Assembly (NCBI GenBank): GCA_003254925.1
Contig: QANZ01053957.1
Span: forward strand, 41,018-105,017
Direction of reading: 5' to 3'
Source of the DNA: Chamaecrista fasciculata
Lineage: Eukaryota > Streptophyta > Magnoliopsida > Fabales > Fabaceae
Length of the DNA: 64,000 bases
The notes below the pieces were generated by a model. The model had not been told where the DNA came from. It made no database searches and was given only the letters and a program-made list of their open reading frames with translations. Shown here in pieces: positions 1-10,620 of this stretch (position 1 is its first letter; the number at the start of each line of letters is the position of its first letter). The position numbers and the translations under genes were made by a program.

Positions 1-401
1 TTTTCTTGAAATTAGGCCCATTATCAATAATTATAAAATTCAAGAATCACATTCAAGAATTTAATTATTGATCCTGAAAATTTTAAAATTCATAATTTTA
101 ATAAATTTTCAGCCACCCCTTTTATAATTATAATTAAAATACTTTTAATCATAATTATATGGAATTTCGACTTTTGCCTAAAATTTCAAGAAAACTTTAA
201 ATCAATCATATTGATTTCTTTATTATGTATCACATACATAAAATTTGCACCTTTTGCATTAGTTCCAAAAACTTTTGGTGGATCTTTTTCGTAAAACATC
301 AACAAGCATGCCAATTGAAAAGCGGTAAAACATACATTACACATCACATGTATAATCACCAAAACTAACACAGATCCAAAATAGCGTGGCTCTGATACCA
401 C
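1..401 (-). mobile_element. LTR retrotransposon interior, 5' leader (runs out of window)
   Basis: This is the sequence just inside the 5' LTR that ends at 402, read on the minus strand. It starts with a tRNA-Met-like primer site and continues past base 1. No gag reading frame is visible in these 400 bases, so the coding part must lie to the left of the window. The superfamily (copia or gypsy) cannot be decided from what is present. Confidence 0.75.
389..400 (-). promoter_or_regulatory. Primer-binding site, initiator tRNA-Met type
   Basis: On the minus strand these 12 bases read TGGTATCAGAGC, the standard plant retrotransposon primer site complementary to the 3' end of initiator tRNA-Met. It sits one base inside the LTR edge, which fixes both the LTR boundary and the minus-strand orientation. 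Confidence 0.9.
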
Positions 402-2717
402 TGTTGGGAAATCGCCATGCACACAACGCAGCGGAAACGGATATTAATTAAAAATTTAAACCATAATAAAACAAGGCACATAGCGACTTCTTTCCTAATG
501 AATCCGCTATATGGATTTGTATCAGTATAAGGACCAGAATTTTACCCAAAACAATCGGCGTCTTTTGTGTCCACGATGCTGAGGAGTCCACTCTGAGTGT
601 GCTCCCTCCGCCGGTGATCCACACGAACAGTTTGGCAGATGCCTAGGTGCTAGCCTCTTTCACTTCTCCAAGTGAATCAGGGACCTTATCTACGGTGTTC
701 TTGAATTCAAGAACAATTCTTGAATTCCAAGAACTAGTCGGCGCCTATGATCAAGAATCCTATCCTTGATCTCACACAACCTTGTCACAAACCCTAAAAC
801 ACTTTTAGGTTTGCGCCACTTTCTCTCTCTAGGAAACTAGGGTTGTGTTTTCTCTCTATCTTCACCAAGACTCAAAACCGATTTTTGCTCTTGTGAATGT
901 GGGTGAGAAAAAGTCTAAATTCCAAGAGTCATGAGACTTAGGTGCAAGTCGACTTTAGCTCTATATATATATAGGGTTTGAGGTTTTGATAATTATAATT
1001 AGGGAATCCCAAAATTATATGATTATCAAATCATTAAATTATGAGATTACACTAATATCATAATTTTAGGACTTGAATTTATAATTATAATATTACCTTA
1101 ATATTATAATTTGAATTCAAATGCAATCTTGGAGAATCAAATTGGAAGATCAAATCTTCCCAAAAGATACCAAGCCCATGCGCCAAGTCCTCTTGAATTT
1201 GTTGGAATTTAATAAATCAAAATAACAAACCTAACTCTTAGGTAGTTATAACTAATTTGTTATTTTCCAACAATATTGATTTAAGATATTACCATAATAT
1301 CTTTAGTCAATCTTTTAAATCTTGAATTTTAGTCTTTATTGAATTAAAATATTACACTAATATTTAAATCCAACTTTAGACCTAAAATTCGACTTCCCCA
1401 TATATATATATATGTTATTGAATTAAAATATTACCTTAATATATTTAATCCAATCATTTGAAATCTAGATCAAATCTATTTGAATTTCAAATTTTAAACC
1501 ATGACCTTTTAATTAATAAAACATTTCTATTAATTAAAATAGGTCCATATTAGGCGCCAACCTCATTCCCATTTATCCTAATATTAGTGAATTTAATAAA
1601 TCAATAATTTCCTAACTTTTAGGAAACTTATTTAATTTATTTATTCCTAATATTATAAATAGGAATATAATTGTAAATAGCATAATCCAATTATCTATTT
1701 AACAATTATCATATATATATATTTAAATTTGTCCCACAAATCTAAATATCATATATTTGTAGATATTTATTTAAGACAACATTTCATGTCCTAGACAGTC
1801 AATTATGTCTTAAATGGCGTCATCTAAGTGACCCACGAATTAACCCTAATTCGTGTCCCGATGTGGCATCTTGATCCTGCTCGTGTGTGACCCAGCAGGC
1901 CCCACGTGAAGTTGGCAGCAAGTCATCCCCATGACTCACAAGTCGAGAGCGGACTCTAGCAAGCCATCACGACTACCCAAAACACGTGAGTTATCGTTTA
2001 ACGCCGAAACGACTTAACCTCAGTACCACCTTGTCTAGATCCCTTTTTGTCCTGCGATATTTTGGTCATGGATTAGGCATGGGAAAGTCATCCAAAATCC
2101 AAACCTTGACTTTCTCGATTCCTTGAGTAAGTCCCAATTTCTAGTGTGACCACACATTCCTTGGACAGATTCATCGAGGGGCCCAGTTAAATATCTCCCA
2201 TCTCTATGAGGGACAAAATTCCATCTTGGTCAACCATATTCCTCAGCACGGTAATCAACCAAACCCGTACTTAGCCCTTATGGCTACCCTGCTACGGGTA
2301 ACGTTAGACTAAGCCAAAGTCTGACAACTACAACGCCGGAATGATGAAGACCTCAGGTCTTGAGGGCATCGTGACAGGTGTACAGGAGAAACTAGCTAAT
2401 GACTAAAACCCATGCAGGATTCTCCGGGTCAGTCCAGCAACTCGTAACTCCTTACGTAATTGCACCATGACTCTCGTACCAGCATCTAGTGCATGCATCT
2501 CTATGCACCGAGGTCATGCTGGTCTTGGTTCATTTCAAGTTCCCACTTGAATGAGCGACCAGGGACAGTTTAGATTAATTATCCTATAATTAATCACGGA
2601 CTGTTATCATAGTAAACATGCTAATAATATGATAACCATTAATTTATCTCTATAAATTAATTAATATGTTCACAACATATTTATAAAATGATTGGCCCTA
2701 GGGCACAATCTCCATCA
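402..2717 (-). mobile_element. 5' LTR of a retrotransposon (2.3 kb)
   Basis: On the plus strand the block starts TGTTGGGAA and ends CTCCATCA, so it has TG...CA termini. A primer-binding site abuts its lower edge. A second copy of the same LTR, including the closing motif GGGCACAATCTCCATCA, lies at 42469-44608 in the same orientation. The length of 2316 bp is long for an LTR. The block is AT-rich and non-coding in all frames. The partner LTR lies outside the window, so its target duplication cannot be tested; the base after the outer edge begins AAAAC. Confidence 0.85.
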
Positions 2718-2931
2718 AAAACAATACGATAAAATAACTAACTTGGGCTGATCCAAACTGACCAAATCATTTTGGTCAGCCCCCCAAAAAAATGAAATCA
2801 AAAATAAAATAAAATACTAAAAGCAATAAAAATTAACCTACTGGAGTTGTTTCCTCCCTCCACTCTTATCTCGCAAATAAAATTGGAAATAATGAATAAG
2901 AGATAAGTGGGAAGAAGAAACAACTTGAAGC

Positions 2932-3939
2932 TTAATCCGGCTTCAAATTCTCTTTGAAAATCCAGAAGGGCAAGAGGCGTCGGCGCTTGAGGGAACGTAT
3001 GAAGTTCCCCTCCCTCTGGTCAGCGTGCTCCTCTTTAATAGTTTCCTTCACACCTATACCACATAAAGAAATATAATCATAAATATAAGGTGATATAAAA
3101 ATAGGATCACGAATAACAAAATCAATATGAGCGAGAGGAGGCTTCTCTATTTCAAGTTGTTCGCAAATTCCTTGCGAAGGTCGATTCTCGGATTCTTCTT
3201 TTAATTCTTCTTCTTCCTCTAGCACCTTGTCCTTGGAAACTTTAGCTGCTTCTAAGGTTTTTTGGTCCATGGTGAGCTAATCATCGATTTCTTGATAATA
3301 TTTACAAGGCCCACCATTGCATTCGCAAGGTCTATCTATGTCAGGTAATTGGGCAGAGAGGAGAGATTCATCATAGTCATGGAGATTGAAGTCTGCCAAT
3401 TTAGTTCCATCTTCCTCACTAGATTGCTTACCTGTTGCATCACAAGAAAAGGGAAGAGGGGTAACAGAAATAGAATGATCAAACAAGGCCGTGTTACCTC
3501 TATCTTTGAAACTTTCATTGGCTAATTCTTCGTCTCCTTCTAGATTTTCTTCTACTTGCTCCAACACCATGCCTTTTAGTTTACTCATAATCTTGTTGTA
3601 TGCGTCAAGTACTGCATTGTGACCATAGTTATGAAATGTGGTTTCGGGGTCGTGGTCATGATTGCGATCGAGGTAATCCATTAAGTCAGAGTAACTGACG
3701 TAAGTATCACTAGGTCCAATAGTATCGGGTTGTTGCGTGTCATCCCAATCCTCATCTTCACTATCTTCCTTGTCTAGCTCCAATTCCTTATCTGTAGTGG
3801 AATAGAGCATTGGAGTTTTCTCAAACTCCAAATCAGTACTTCCTTTGCACCGAGATTTGATCACTTCCAAGTCAGAGTGAGTTAGGAGATCAGGTAAGGG
3901 AGTAGGAGAGTCATTGCGTGCAAGAATATTAGGTTTGCT
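2932..3939 (-). pseudogene. Acidic hypothetical ORF interrupted by one TAG stop
   Basis: One minus-strand frame is open from about 3939 down to 2932, apart from a single TAG at 3277-3279. Two codons after that stop there is an ATG at 3270. The upstream part (about 220 codons) is rich in Asp and Glu (for example DKEDSEDEDWDD) and ends in a Cys-containing segment, CECNGGPCKYYQEIDD. The downstream part (112 residues) has an acidic stretch EEEEELKEESE and a basic tail RSLKRRRLLPFW. There is no ATG at the 5' end of the open frame, so the start is missing or the frame is an exon. I do not recognise the family. It directly flanks the 5' LTR but lies outside that retrotransposon. It may be a transposon-associated protein or a decayed host exon. 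Confidence 0.4.
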
Positions 3940-3942
3940 TGG

Positions 3943-4461
3943 TCAAAATAGTGAGTCAAGTAGGTTAGGTTTGCATCAGATTAAACAAAAAAAAAAAGAA
4001 TCAGCCCATAACAAAAAAAATCATTAAGGGTAACTCAGCTCCAATTTTGTCGCATTCATACTTGAAATGAGAGAAAGATGATCAACTTCATGAAATGAGT
4101 GAGATTCACTTTTTGGCCTGAATTTGGACCCAATTTAATTCCTTTTGCCGACAACCCTAATCGAGATAAGAAAGAACTCATAAAAAATAATATGTAACTT
4201 CAATTTCATCGTATTCGAACTTGAATAAGGAGATATATGACTATATCAGTAGTTAGGACCAAAATGGAACTATCAAAAAAATATTATGGACTGAACAAAA
4301 TAAAAAAAAAAAAACATTAAAAATCAAAATGAGGTTCCTAAAAAGTTGTTTTTTTTTCTCTTTCCCTCTTTTTCCATTCAATTGGTTCCCATCCCTTTCT
4401 TTTTTAATTGCACTGTGTGATTGATTTTGCCCTCATATTTTGTGTTGGATGATTTGTGCCT
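3943..4461. other. AT-rich spacer
   Basis: No reading frame, RNA gene or terminal repeat was seen here. It contains several A and T runs and ends in the target-site sequence of the inverted-repeat element that follows. Confidence 0.5.
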
Positions 4462-4875
4462 GAATAAACTAGCAACTCGGTCCCTGAATTTTGAAAAATA
4501 GCAACTCAGTCCCTGAATTTTGAAAACGTTATACATATAGGTGTCTCCGCCAGGTTGGGGTTACAAAAAAGCTAACGTGACACTAACGGAGTCTGATGTG
4601 ACCCGTTATTTGCTGACGTGGCAGTTAATGGCCACGTCAGCATCCGTTTACTCAAAAAATAACCCTGCCACGTGTGTAATTGGATGCCACATCAACATAT
4701 ACATTAAAAAAAAGTCTTAGTTGAACAATAAGGTCATTGACCCATTCTTATCCCATTATTCTCAATTCCCCCTCTTTTTCATCATCTTCATTCATCTTAG
4801 TCCCAAATCCTCAAAATAAAATTGTAAAGTGTCCCAAAACTCTTCCGAACATTCCAATTCAGTCGTTAAAAATAT

Positions 4876-5070
4876 TAAAAACCCTAAACCCTAAACATCA
4901 AAACCCCAAACCCTAAATCCTAAGCCCTAAGCTCCTAAACCATAAACACTAAAACCCTAAAACTTAAAATTTTTTTAATCTTCATCTTCATCCAATTTAG
5001 TCCTTAAAAATATTAAAAACCCTAAACTCTAAAATCCTGAAACCATAAACCCTATACCCCAAACCCCTAA
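4876..5070 (+). repeat. Telomere-like CCCTAAA repeats, left arm
   Basis: Irregular copies of AAACCCTAAACCCTAAA and variants are spread through this stretch. The complementary form is found in the opposite arm of the same inverted-repeat element, so the array is part of the transposon and is not an independent interstitial telomere. Confidence 0.7.
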
Positions 5071-5728
5071 AACGTAAATTTTTTTTAATCTTCATCTTCA
5101 TCTTCCCAAATTAATTTTTTTTTAATCTTCATGATCATCGTTCTCTTCTCAAACCATCATCATCAACATCATCATCTTCTTCCTCCTCCTCCCAAAACCT
5201 AGTCACCGCCATACACTCCATCTTCCTCTCTCTTTTGGTGTTCTACAACCGACGACCAGAATCAAACAAAATATGAGCCATATCCCCAATTTGAGCCATC
5301 AACATCTCAAATCATCATCAACCGACCGCCATACCTGACCGCCATACACTCCATCGTCTTGTTTAGAGTTGAATCCCCAATATCTAATTTGTGATGGATT
5401 TCAAATCTTAGCCAAATCCCCAATTTCAATTTCAGAAATCATTTTCACATCTAGCCAAATCGAACTAAAATCACGATTTCTGGATTAGCGTTTTCTATTT
5501 TCATTTTCGTTTCTAGATAATAGGATTTGATTTGCTGTGATTTTCAAACCAAATCGGACCAAAATCGCGATCTCTGGTTGCCGAAATGATGATGAAAATA
5601 GGGGAGGGAGAGGACGGCGGAGGAGAGACAGAGAGTGAGGATGAGGATGAAGATGATGATGATGTTTGAAATCAGTTTCTGGAAATGGGAAGATGAAGAT
5701 GGTGAAGAAGATGAAGATGATCGAATGG

Positions 5729-5836
5729 GAGTTTAGGGTTTAGTGTTTAGAATTTAGGGTTGTAGGATTTTAAGGTTTAGGGTTTTGAGGTTTAGGGTTT
5801 AGGGTTTTAAGGTTTACGATTTAGAGTTTTTAATAT
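5729..5836 (-). repeat. Telomere-like TTTAGGG repeats, right arm
   Basis: Copies of GGGTTTAGGG, GTTTAGGGTTTAGGGTTT and degenerate forms mirror the CCCTAAA-rich stretch of the left arm at 4876-5070. They are degenerate, as expected if they are inherited with the element. Confidence 0.7.
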
Positions 5837-6274
5837 TTTAAGGACTAAATTGGAATGTTTGGAAGAGTTTCGGGACACTTGACAATTTTATTTTGAGAAT
5901 ACAGGACTAAAATCAATGAAGATGATGGAAAAAGATGGGAATTGAGAATAATGAAATAAGAATGGGTCAGAGACCTAATTGCTCAATTCACACTTTTTTT
6001 AATGTATATGCTTTTGTGGCATCTAACTACACACGTGGCAGGGTTTTATTTAGTATAACGGATGCTAACAAGACAGTTAAGGGCCACGTCAGCAAATAAC
6101 GGGCCACATCAGACTCCGTTAGTGCCACGTCGACTTTTTTGTAATCCCAATCTGACGGTGGGACCTATTTGTATAGCATTTTCAAAATTCAAAGATCGGG
6201 TTGTTATTTTCCAAAATTCAGGGACTGATCAAACACCGCCTGCAAAATTCAGTGACCATCTTATTAGTTTACTC

Positions 6275-6660
6275 ATTTCTGCCTCAACATCGCACAAAAG
6301 ATATTTTTTAAAAAAATTATATCGGTCTCTCCAAAGTCCAAACGCGTTATTTATGTAGGACAAATTAAACATTAATTTAGTGTCGGATAGTAAATATCAA
6401 TTATTGTACTATATGATGACTATATGGCGTCGTGTTTTGACAAGACACTGACAATTTCATCATTGAACTTTTAGTGGTAAGTACATGTTATGAAAAACTT
6501 TCGTGTATCACAAGATCTAAATTAAGCTTGAAAGATCTTTTCAAAAAGAAAAATTTAAGCTTCGAAGATGAAAGGGAAATTTTTAAAATGAATCCTTTTG
6601 GCTAAAGCTAAAATATTTCTATTTGATATATTAATCAAATAGCACAGATCCCACAATTGT
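6275..6660. other. Spacer upstream of the tRNA gene
   Basis: AT-rich, with no open frame of note. The last bases before the tRNA read CCCACAATTGT; a CAA motif close upstream is common at plant tRNA transcription starts. Confidence 0.4.
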
Positions 6661-6733
6661 GTTGCTGTGGTGTAGTGGTTATCACGTTAGTCTTACACAC
6701 TAAAGGTCCCCAGTTCGATCCTGGGCAGCAACA
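6661..6733 (+). tRNA. tRNA-Val (anticodon UAC)
   Basis: A complete cloverleaf can be drawn. The acceptor stem GTTGCTG pairs with CAGCAAC over all seven pairs, with A as the discriminator base. The D arm begins GTGTAGTGGTTATCAC. The anticodon stem TTAGT/ACTAA encloses the loop CTTACAC, giving anticodon TAC and so valine (GUA codons). The T arm is CCCAG TTCGATC CTGGG, with a canonical TTCGA loop. There is no intron and CCA is not encoded, as usual for nuclear tRNA genes. The internal A and B boxes look intact and a T run follows directly. This is the most clearly functional gene in the window. Confidence 0.95.
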
Positions 6734-6742
6734 AAATGAAAA

Positions 6743-6752
6743 TTTTTTTTTT
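6743..6752 (+). terminator. RNA polymerase III terminator of tRNA-Val
   Basis: A run of ten T residues begins nine bases after the tRNA 3' end, the standard stop signal for polymerase III. Confidence 0.85.
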
Positions 6753-7156
6753 CAAAACAAGGATGTTTTCTATTTCAATGATTAATAAATAGTTAAAATA
6801 AATATTCCGTCCCTATGTTTTTAATGAGACATATAACTCAGATCTTATAATTTAAATTTTTATACTATATTCAAATTTATCAAATAAATCACTGCCATCC
6901 ATTATTACTGTTTGGCATCATCTTTGAAATAATAATGTTTGCCAACAAAGCATTAATCATTACAAATTTACAGATGTAGGCATGTAGCTACATGAAGTTG
7001 GTTTTGTGTCCTGCTGGTGTTGCATGCATGGTTGGGTGAAATTAATGAGAGGTCTTCCCCGAAACCCTAGAAATGGTTAGTGACTAAGTGGTAGCTACGT
7101 ACTTAGCTTCATGTGTGATTTGTGATGATGATTAATGCTTTATTGCCAAAAGATTA
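6753..7156. other. Spacer without recognised features
   Basis: AT-rich sequence between the tRNA terminator and the next transposon. No open frame or repeat boundary was seen. Confidence 0.4.
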
Positions 7157-7165
7157 TTTATTGTT

Positions 7166-7594
7166 GGTTAAAGTGTATTTTTGGTCCTATAACTTTGGTA
7201 AAGGTTTCAATTTGGTCTCATAACTTTTTTTGTTGCAATTTTGGTCCCATAACTTTGACAAGGGTCTCAATTTGGTCACATAACTTTTGAAAACGTCTCA
7301 CCGTTGGTCCCAATACTAATTTTCATTCATTATCTGTCGTTAAAGATGATCTGACATACTGAGTTGGATGATGACGTAGCAAATATGGGTGAAGTTTTGG
7401 GACAGATGGAAATCAGTTTGGGACCAACGGTGAGACGTTTTCAAAAGTTATGGGACCAAAATTGCAACAAAAAAAAGTTATGGGACAAAATTGAGACCTT
7501 TGCAAAGTTATGGGACCAAAATTGCAACAAAAAAAATTATGGGACCAAGTTGAAATTTTTGTCAAAATTATGGGACCAAAAGTGCACTTTAGCC
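7166..7594. mobile_element. Fold-back MULE-type MITE with 9-bp TSD
   Basis: The 429-bp element is almost entirely an inverted repeat. It starts GGTTAAAGTG and ends CACTTTAGCC. Both arms repeat phrases of the form TTTTGGTCCCATAACTTT. The flanking 9-mers are identical: TTTATTGTT at 7157-7165 and at 7595-7603. A 9-bp duplication is the signature of Mutator-like elements. Related copies occur at 24772, 51175 and perhaps 59753. It has no coding capacity; the open frame on the plus strand is a by-product of the repeated phrases. Confidence 0.9.
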
Positions 7595-7849
7595 TTTATT
7601 GTTTTAACATTGGTAAGGACGTTTTTATAAATTTTAATAATATAAGTACAGGATTACAAATATTTGGCGTATTTTTTTAAAAAATTTTTTGTGAATGTCA
7701 AATGATATTTGAGAAATGTGATCCATTTTGAAAATGTGTAAATAAGTTATATTTAGAATAAGTTTATTTAAAATGGAATATATTTGGGGTAATTTGTTAT
7801 TAGTGATTTTTTTTTTATGGAACCAATGATATTAGTGATTTGTTGATAA

Positions 7850-9050
7850 TATTTGTAGAGAATATTCAGTTAATTTTGTTAGTTAATGTGTATTAGGTAG
7901 AACTATTTAGTTATTGTATAATTTTTGTTACATGATGTGGGTTGATTTGTTAGTTAAAATTGTTTAAGTTTGTAGATAAAATATTTGTTATATTTTTCAG
8001 ATAATATTTATAGAAATATCTTAATTAATTTTGTTAGATAATGTTAGTTAATTTATTATTATGAAAAATCATTTAATTTGTTTTGATAACTTTATCAGAA
8101 AATTTTTAAAATAATATTGTTAGATAATGTTAGTTAATTTATTTGTTAGATAAAAGTGTAAGATTTTGTTGATAATGTTAATATATATTTTAGCTAATTT
8201 TAAAATAATATATTAGTTAGTTTTTTTAGATAATGTTAGTTAATTTGTTTTTTAGATAAAACTGTATTATTTTCGAGATCATGTTAATTCATATTTTAGA
8301 TAATTTTTAGGGTAAATTACACTTTGGTACCCTGTGGTTTGACCCTATTTCACTTTGGTACCCTGTGGTTTGAAACTTGACACTTTGGTACCCTGTGGTA
8401 TTCTCCATTAACACTTTGGTACCCTTTGAAGTTATTTTGTAATTTTAACCATGATAAATTTTGCAAAAATTACATATTGACCCCAAAAAGTTTTTAAAAA
8501 ATTACAAATAGGTCCCTAGATACATATTATCTAGGGACTAAAATGAAAACTTTAAAAAAANTTAATTTATTTGTTAGATAAAATTGTACAATTTTTTAGA
8601 AAATATTAATTCATGTTTTAGATAATTTTTAAAATAAAATATTAGTTAATTTTGTTAGATAATGTTAGTTAATTTATTTGTTAGATAAAATTGTATAACT
8701 CTGTAGATAATGTTAGTTCATATTTTAGATGATTTTTAAAATAATATGTTAGTTATTTTTGTTTGATAATGTTAGTCAATTTATTTGTTAGATAAAATTG
8801 TATAATTTTGTAGATAATTTTAATTCATATTTTAGGTCAGTTTTAAATTAATATGTTAGTTACTTTTGTTAGATAATGCTAGTTAATTTATTTGATAAAT
8901 AAAATTGTATAAGTTAGTAGATAATGTTATTTCTATTTTAGATAATTTTTAAAATAATATGTTAGTGAATTTTTTTGGATAATGTTAATTAATTTACTAG
9001 TTTGATAAAATTGAATAAATTTGTATATAATGTCAATTCTATTTTTTATA
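7850..9050 (+). repeat. AT-rich tandem repeat, about 107-bp unit
   Basis: The phrase AATGTTAGTTAATTTATTTG recurs at about 8126, 8232, 8661, 8768, 8875 and 8981 with spacings of 106-107 bp. Each unit also carries TTTGTAGATAATGTTAATTC and AGATAATTTTTAAAATAATA-like blocks. Units differ by roughly 10-20 percent by eye, so the array is old. It is interrupted at 8310-8561 by a separate inverted-repeat element and a single N. Confidence 0.75.
8310..8560 (+). mobile_element. Half of a GGGTAAATTACAC fold-back element
   Basis: This is the left arm only: GGGTAAATTACACTTTGG followed by several TTTGGTACCCTGTGGTTT phrases, ending close to the expected centre of symmetry (compare 15218 and 27981). A single N at 8561 stands where the second arm should be, and the tandem-repeat host resumes directly after it. 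The right arm was probably lost in assembly. Confidence 0.75.
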
Positions 9051-9442
9051 ATAATTATATTTAAATTTGGTTTATTAGAGAAAAATTTCAATAAGAATCA
9101 AAGCTTTGATATATAGTCATGGAATAAATTCTACAGTGTTTATAAGGTTGAGTTTCAATTTGAACAGAAAAAAAAATCATTATATTGTCTATTGATATTA
9201 CTTTCGATATATTCAAGGATTTGATTAGAGCGAAATTTAACCTTTCTCCTCATGAAGAAATAACTTATATTGTGTATATAGATTACTAGTAAATTTTGTA
9301 AATGGAGGATAACAAAACGTCAACAGCAAGTGAGTCACATAAGACTATTAACTATGAGATAGGGACTGTCAAATCTTCTTATAGTGAGAAAAAATAGATC
9401 ACCTTAAAATATGATCAATCGCAACCCAACTTCTTCACAAGT

Positions 9443-9837
9443 GTGACAGTGAGAAAGGGGACTGAATACCATATCTTCACGACTTTGAACATAACAAGTG
9501 ATGAAGATATGGAGGCAATGGTGGAAATACATATAGTGTTGGTTGGAAACACAATACTTGAGTTGTATGTAAAAGTTATGCAATCTGCATTTGATCAAAA
9601 CACTAAAATGCTTACTACCTTGGAAGAAGTCCCTATAAAGAACTTAAATTTTATTTATCCACCACCATTAGAGAGATACCAACTGAAAATTTTGCATCCT
9701 GCAATGTGTATCAACCAGAGTTTGACCCATTTTACAGTCGTCCATCAGACTTACCTAGAGGCATTGATGATATAGCTAGATGCAATATGGAGTTGAGCTC
9801 CTCACACCAAACAATTGGTAGTGATGACAATGAGGAC
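9443..9837 (+). pseudogene. Fragment of an unidentified ORF, split by a hAT MITE
   Basis: The frame gives 110 residues (YHIFTTLNITSDEDMEAMVE and so on) and stops at 9775. Sequence of similar character (acidic, Ser-rich) runs on to the insertion at 9838 and resumes after it at 10445 (for example DYTPPLDDLRSHSKDESQCS). The order, a short beta-like segment, an acidic Ser/Asp-rich linker and then more coding, is reminiscent of N-terminal regions of plant Mutator-type transposases. I see no catalytic motif, so this is only a suggestion. It is best treated as a broken transposon-derived gene. Confidence 0.35.
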
Positions 9838-10436
9838 CAAGGTTATTAAGATCGAGATCTTAGATCGTAAGATCGTATAAGATCGATATCTTAATAAGGC
9901 CAACCTTGCCGGATCGTATAGAAGATCGTATTTAGTTAGGATCGGACTAAGATTGCGATTTTCTAGTTAAGATCGTAGGATCGTACAATCCATACGATCT
10001 CAATCAAAAATATTTTTTTTTTTGCCCAAAACGCAGTGTTTTATACATTTTTGTTTTTTGTTTTTAATTTTCTGGCCCAAAACGCATAAGTGAGCAAATT
10101 TAGGGTTTCCCTTGCACAAATCACATTTATCTTTTCACTTTTCACAGTCTCTCATATTCTCCGCCGTTCCCTTTCACATTTATCTATAGAATCAAAGTTA
10201 TATTGGTTTTTATCTTTATTTGTAAGATGTTTGACACAACAAAGATGTAAATATACCATAAAAATATAAATTTTTAGACATATTTAGAATAAATATAAAT
10301 TGTTAAGATCTTACGATCCTAATTTTTTGTACAAAAAAAAGAGTTAGGATCTTACGATCCTCGATTTGATTTTACGATTTGATCTATTTTTTTTTCCGCT
10401 CCGATCTTTATTAAGATCTCGATCTTAATAACCTTG
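9838..10436. mobile_element. hAT-type MITE with perfect TIRs and 8-bp TSD
   Basis: Both ends carry the same terminal inverted repeat of at least 25 bases beginning CAAGGTTATTAAGATCGAG. The flanking 8-mers are identical, ATGAGGAC at 9830-9837 and 10437-10444, which fits the hAT superfamily. The interior is full of GATC-centred motifs (AAGATCGTAGGATCGTA and similar) that can pair in both directions. It has no coding potential. It interrupts an ORF fragment whose sequence continues on both sides. Confidence 0.9.
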
Positions 10437-10444
10437 ATGAGGAC

Positions 10445-10620
10445 TACACTCCTCCTCTAGATGATTTACGCTCACATTCTAAGGACGAGTCACAGTGTAG
10501 TTCACATTCTCAAGAACTCGTTCACTATAAAATGGGCTGCCCATTTTCGAAGTCCAACTACCCTTGTTTGTTGAGGCCTAAACTGGACAAAGAGAGTAGA
10601 ACTCATCAAGAATAACTCGT
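10445..10620 (+). pseudogene. Continuation of the split ORF fragment
   Basis: Directly after the MITE duplication the coding-like sequence resumes (PPLDDLRSHSKDESQCSSHS in one frame) and decays after about 10600. It is part of the same broken gene as 9443-9837. Confidence 0.3.

Larger units (their letters stand above)
4462..6274. mobile_element. Long inverted-repeat DNA element (MULE-like)
   Basis: The two ends are inverted copies. The left end carries two repeats of CAGTCCCTGAATTTTG-type sequence and then GTGACACTAACGGAGTC. The right end carries the complements, including GACTCCGTTAGTGCCACG. The similarity continues inward for several hundred bases on each side (for instance AAAATAAAATTGTAAAGTGTC on the left against its complement near 5875). 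The flanks read ATTTGTGCCT at 4452-4461 and ATTTCTGCCT at 6275-6284, a 9-of-10 match that fits a worn Mutator-type target duplication. The centre is C/T-rich on one side and GA-rich on the other (GATGATGATG runs). It holds no credible protein. It is a non-autonomous element. Confidence 0.75.

Noticed and set aside
186..422. 78-residue minus-strand frame
   Set aside because: It spans the LTR edge, primer site and leader of the retrotransposon; no gag-like motif.
4876..5836. Interstitial telomere from chromosome fusion
   Set aside because: The repeats are degenerate and mirrored in two arms of one inverted-repeat element.
7166..7594. microRNA precursor
   Set aside because: It forms a long hairpin, but this is explained by a fold-back transposon with target duplication; no evidence for a defined small RNA.
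7364..7630. 88-residue frame with repeated KLWDQNCNKK
   Set aside because: The repetition is the fold-back arm phrase read as protein.
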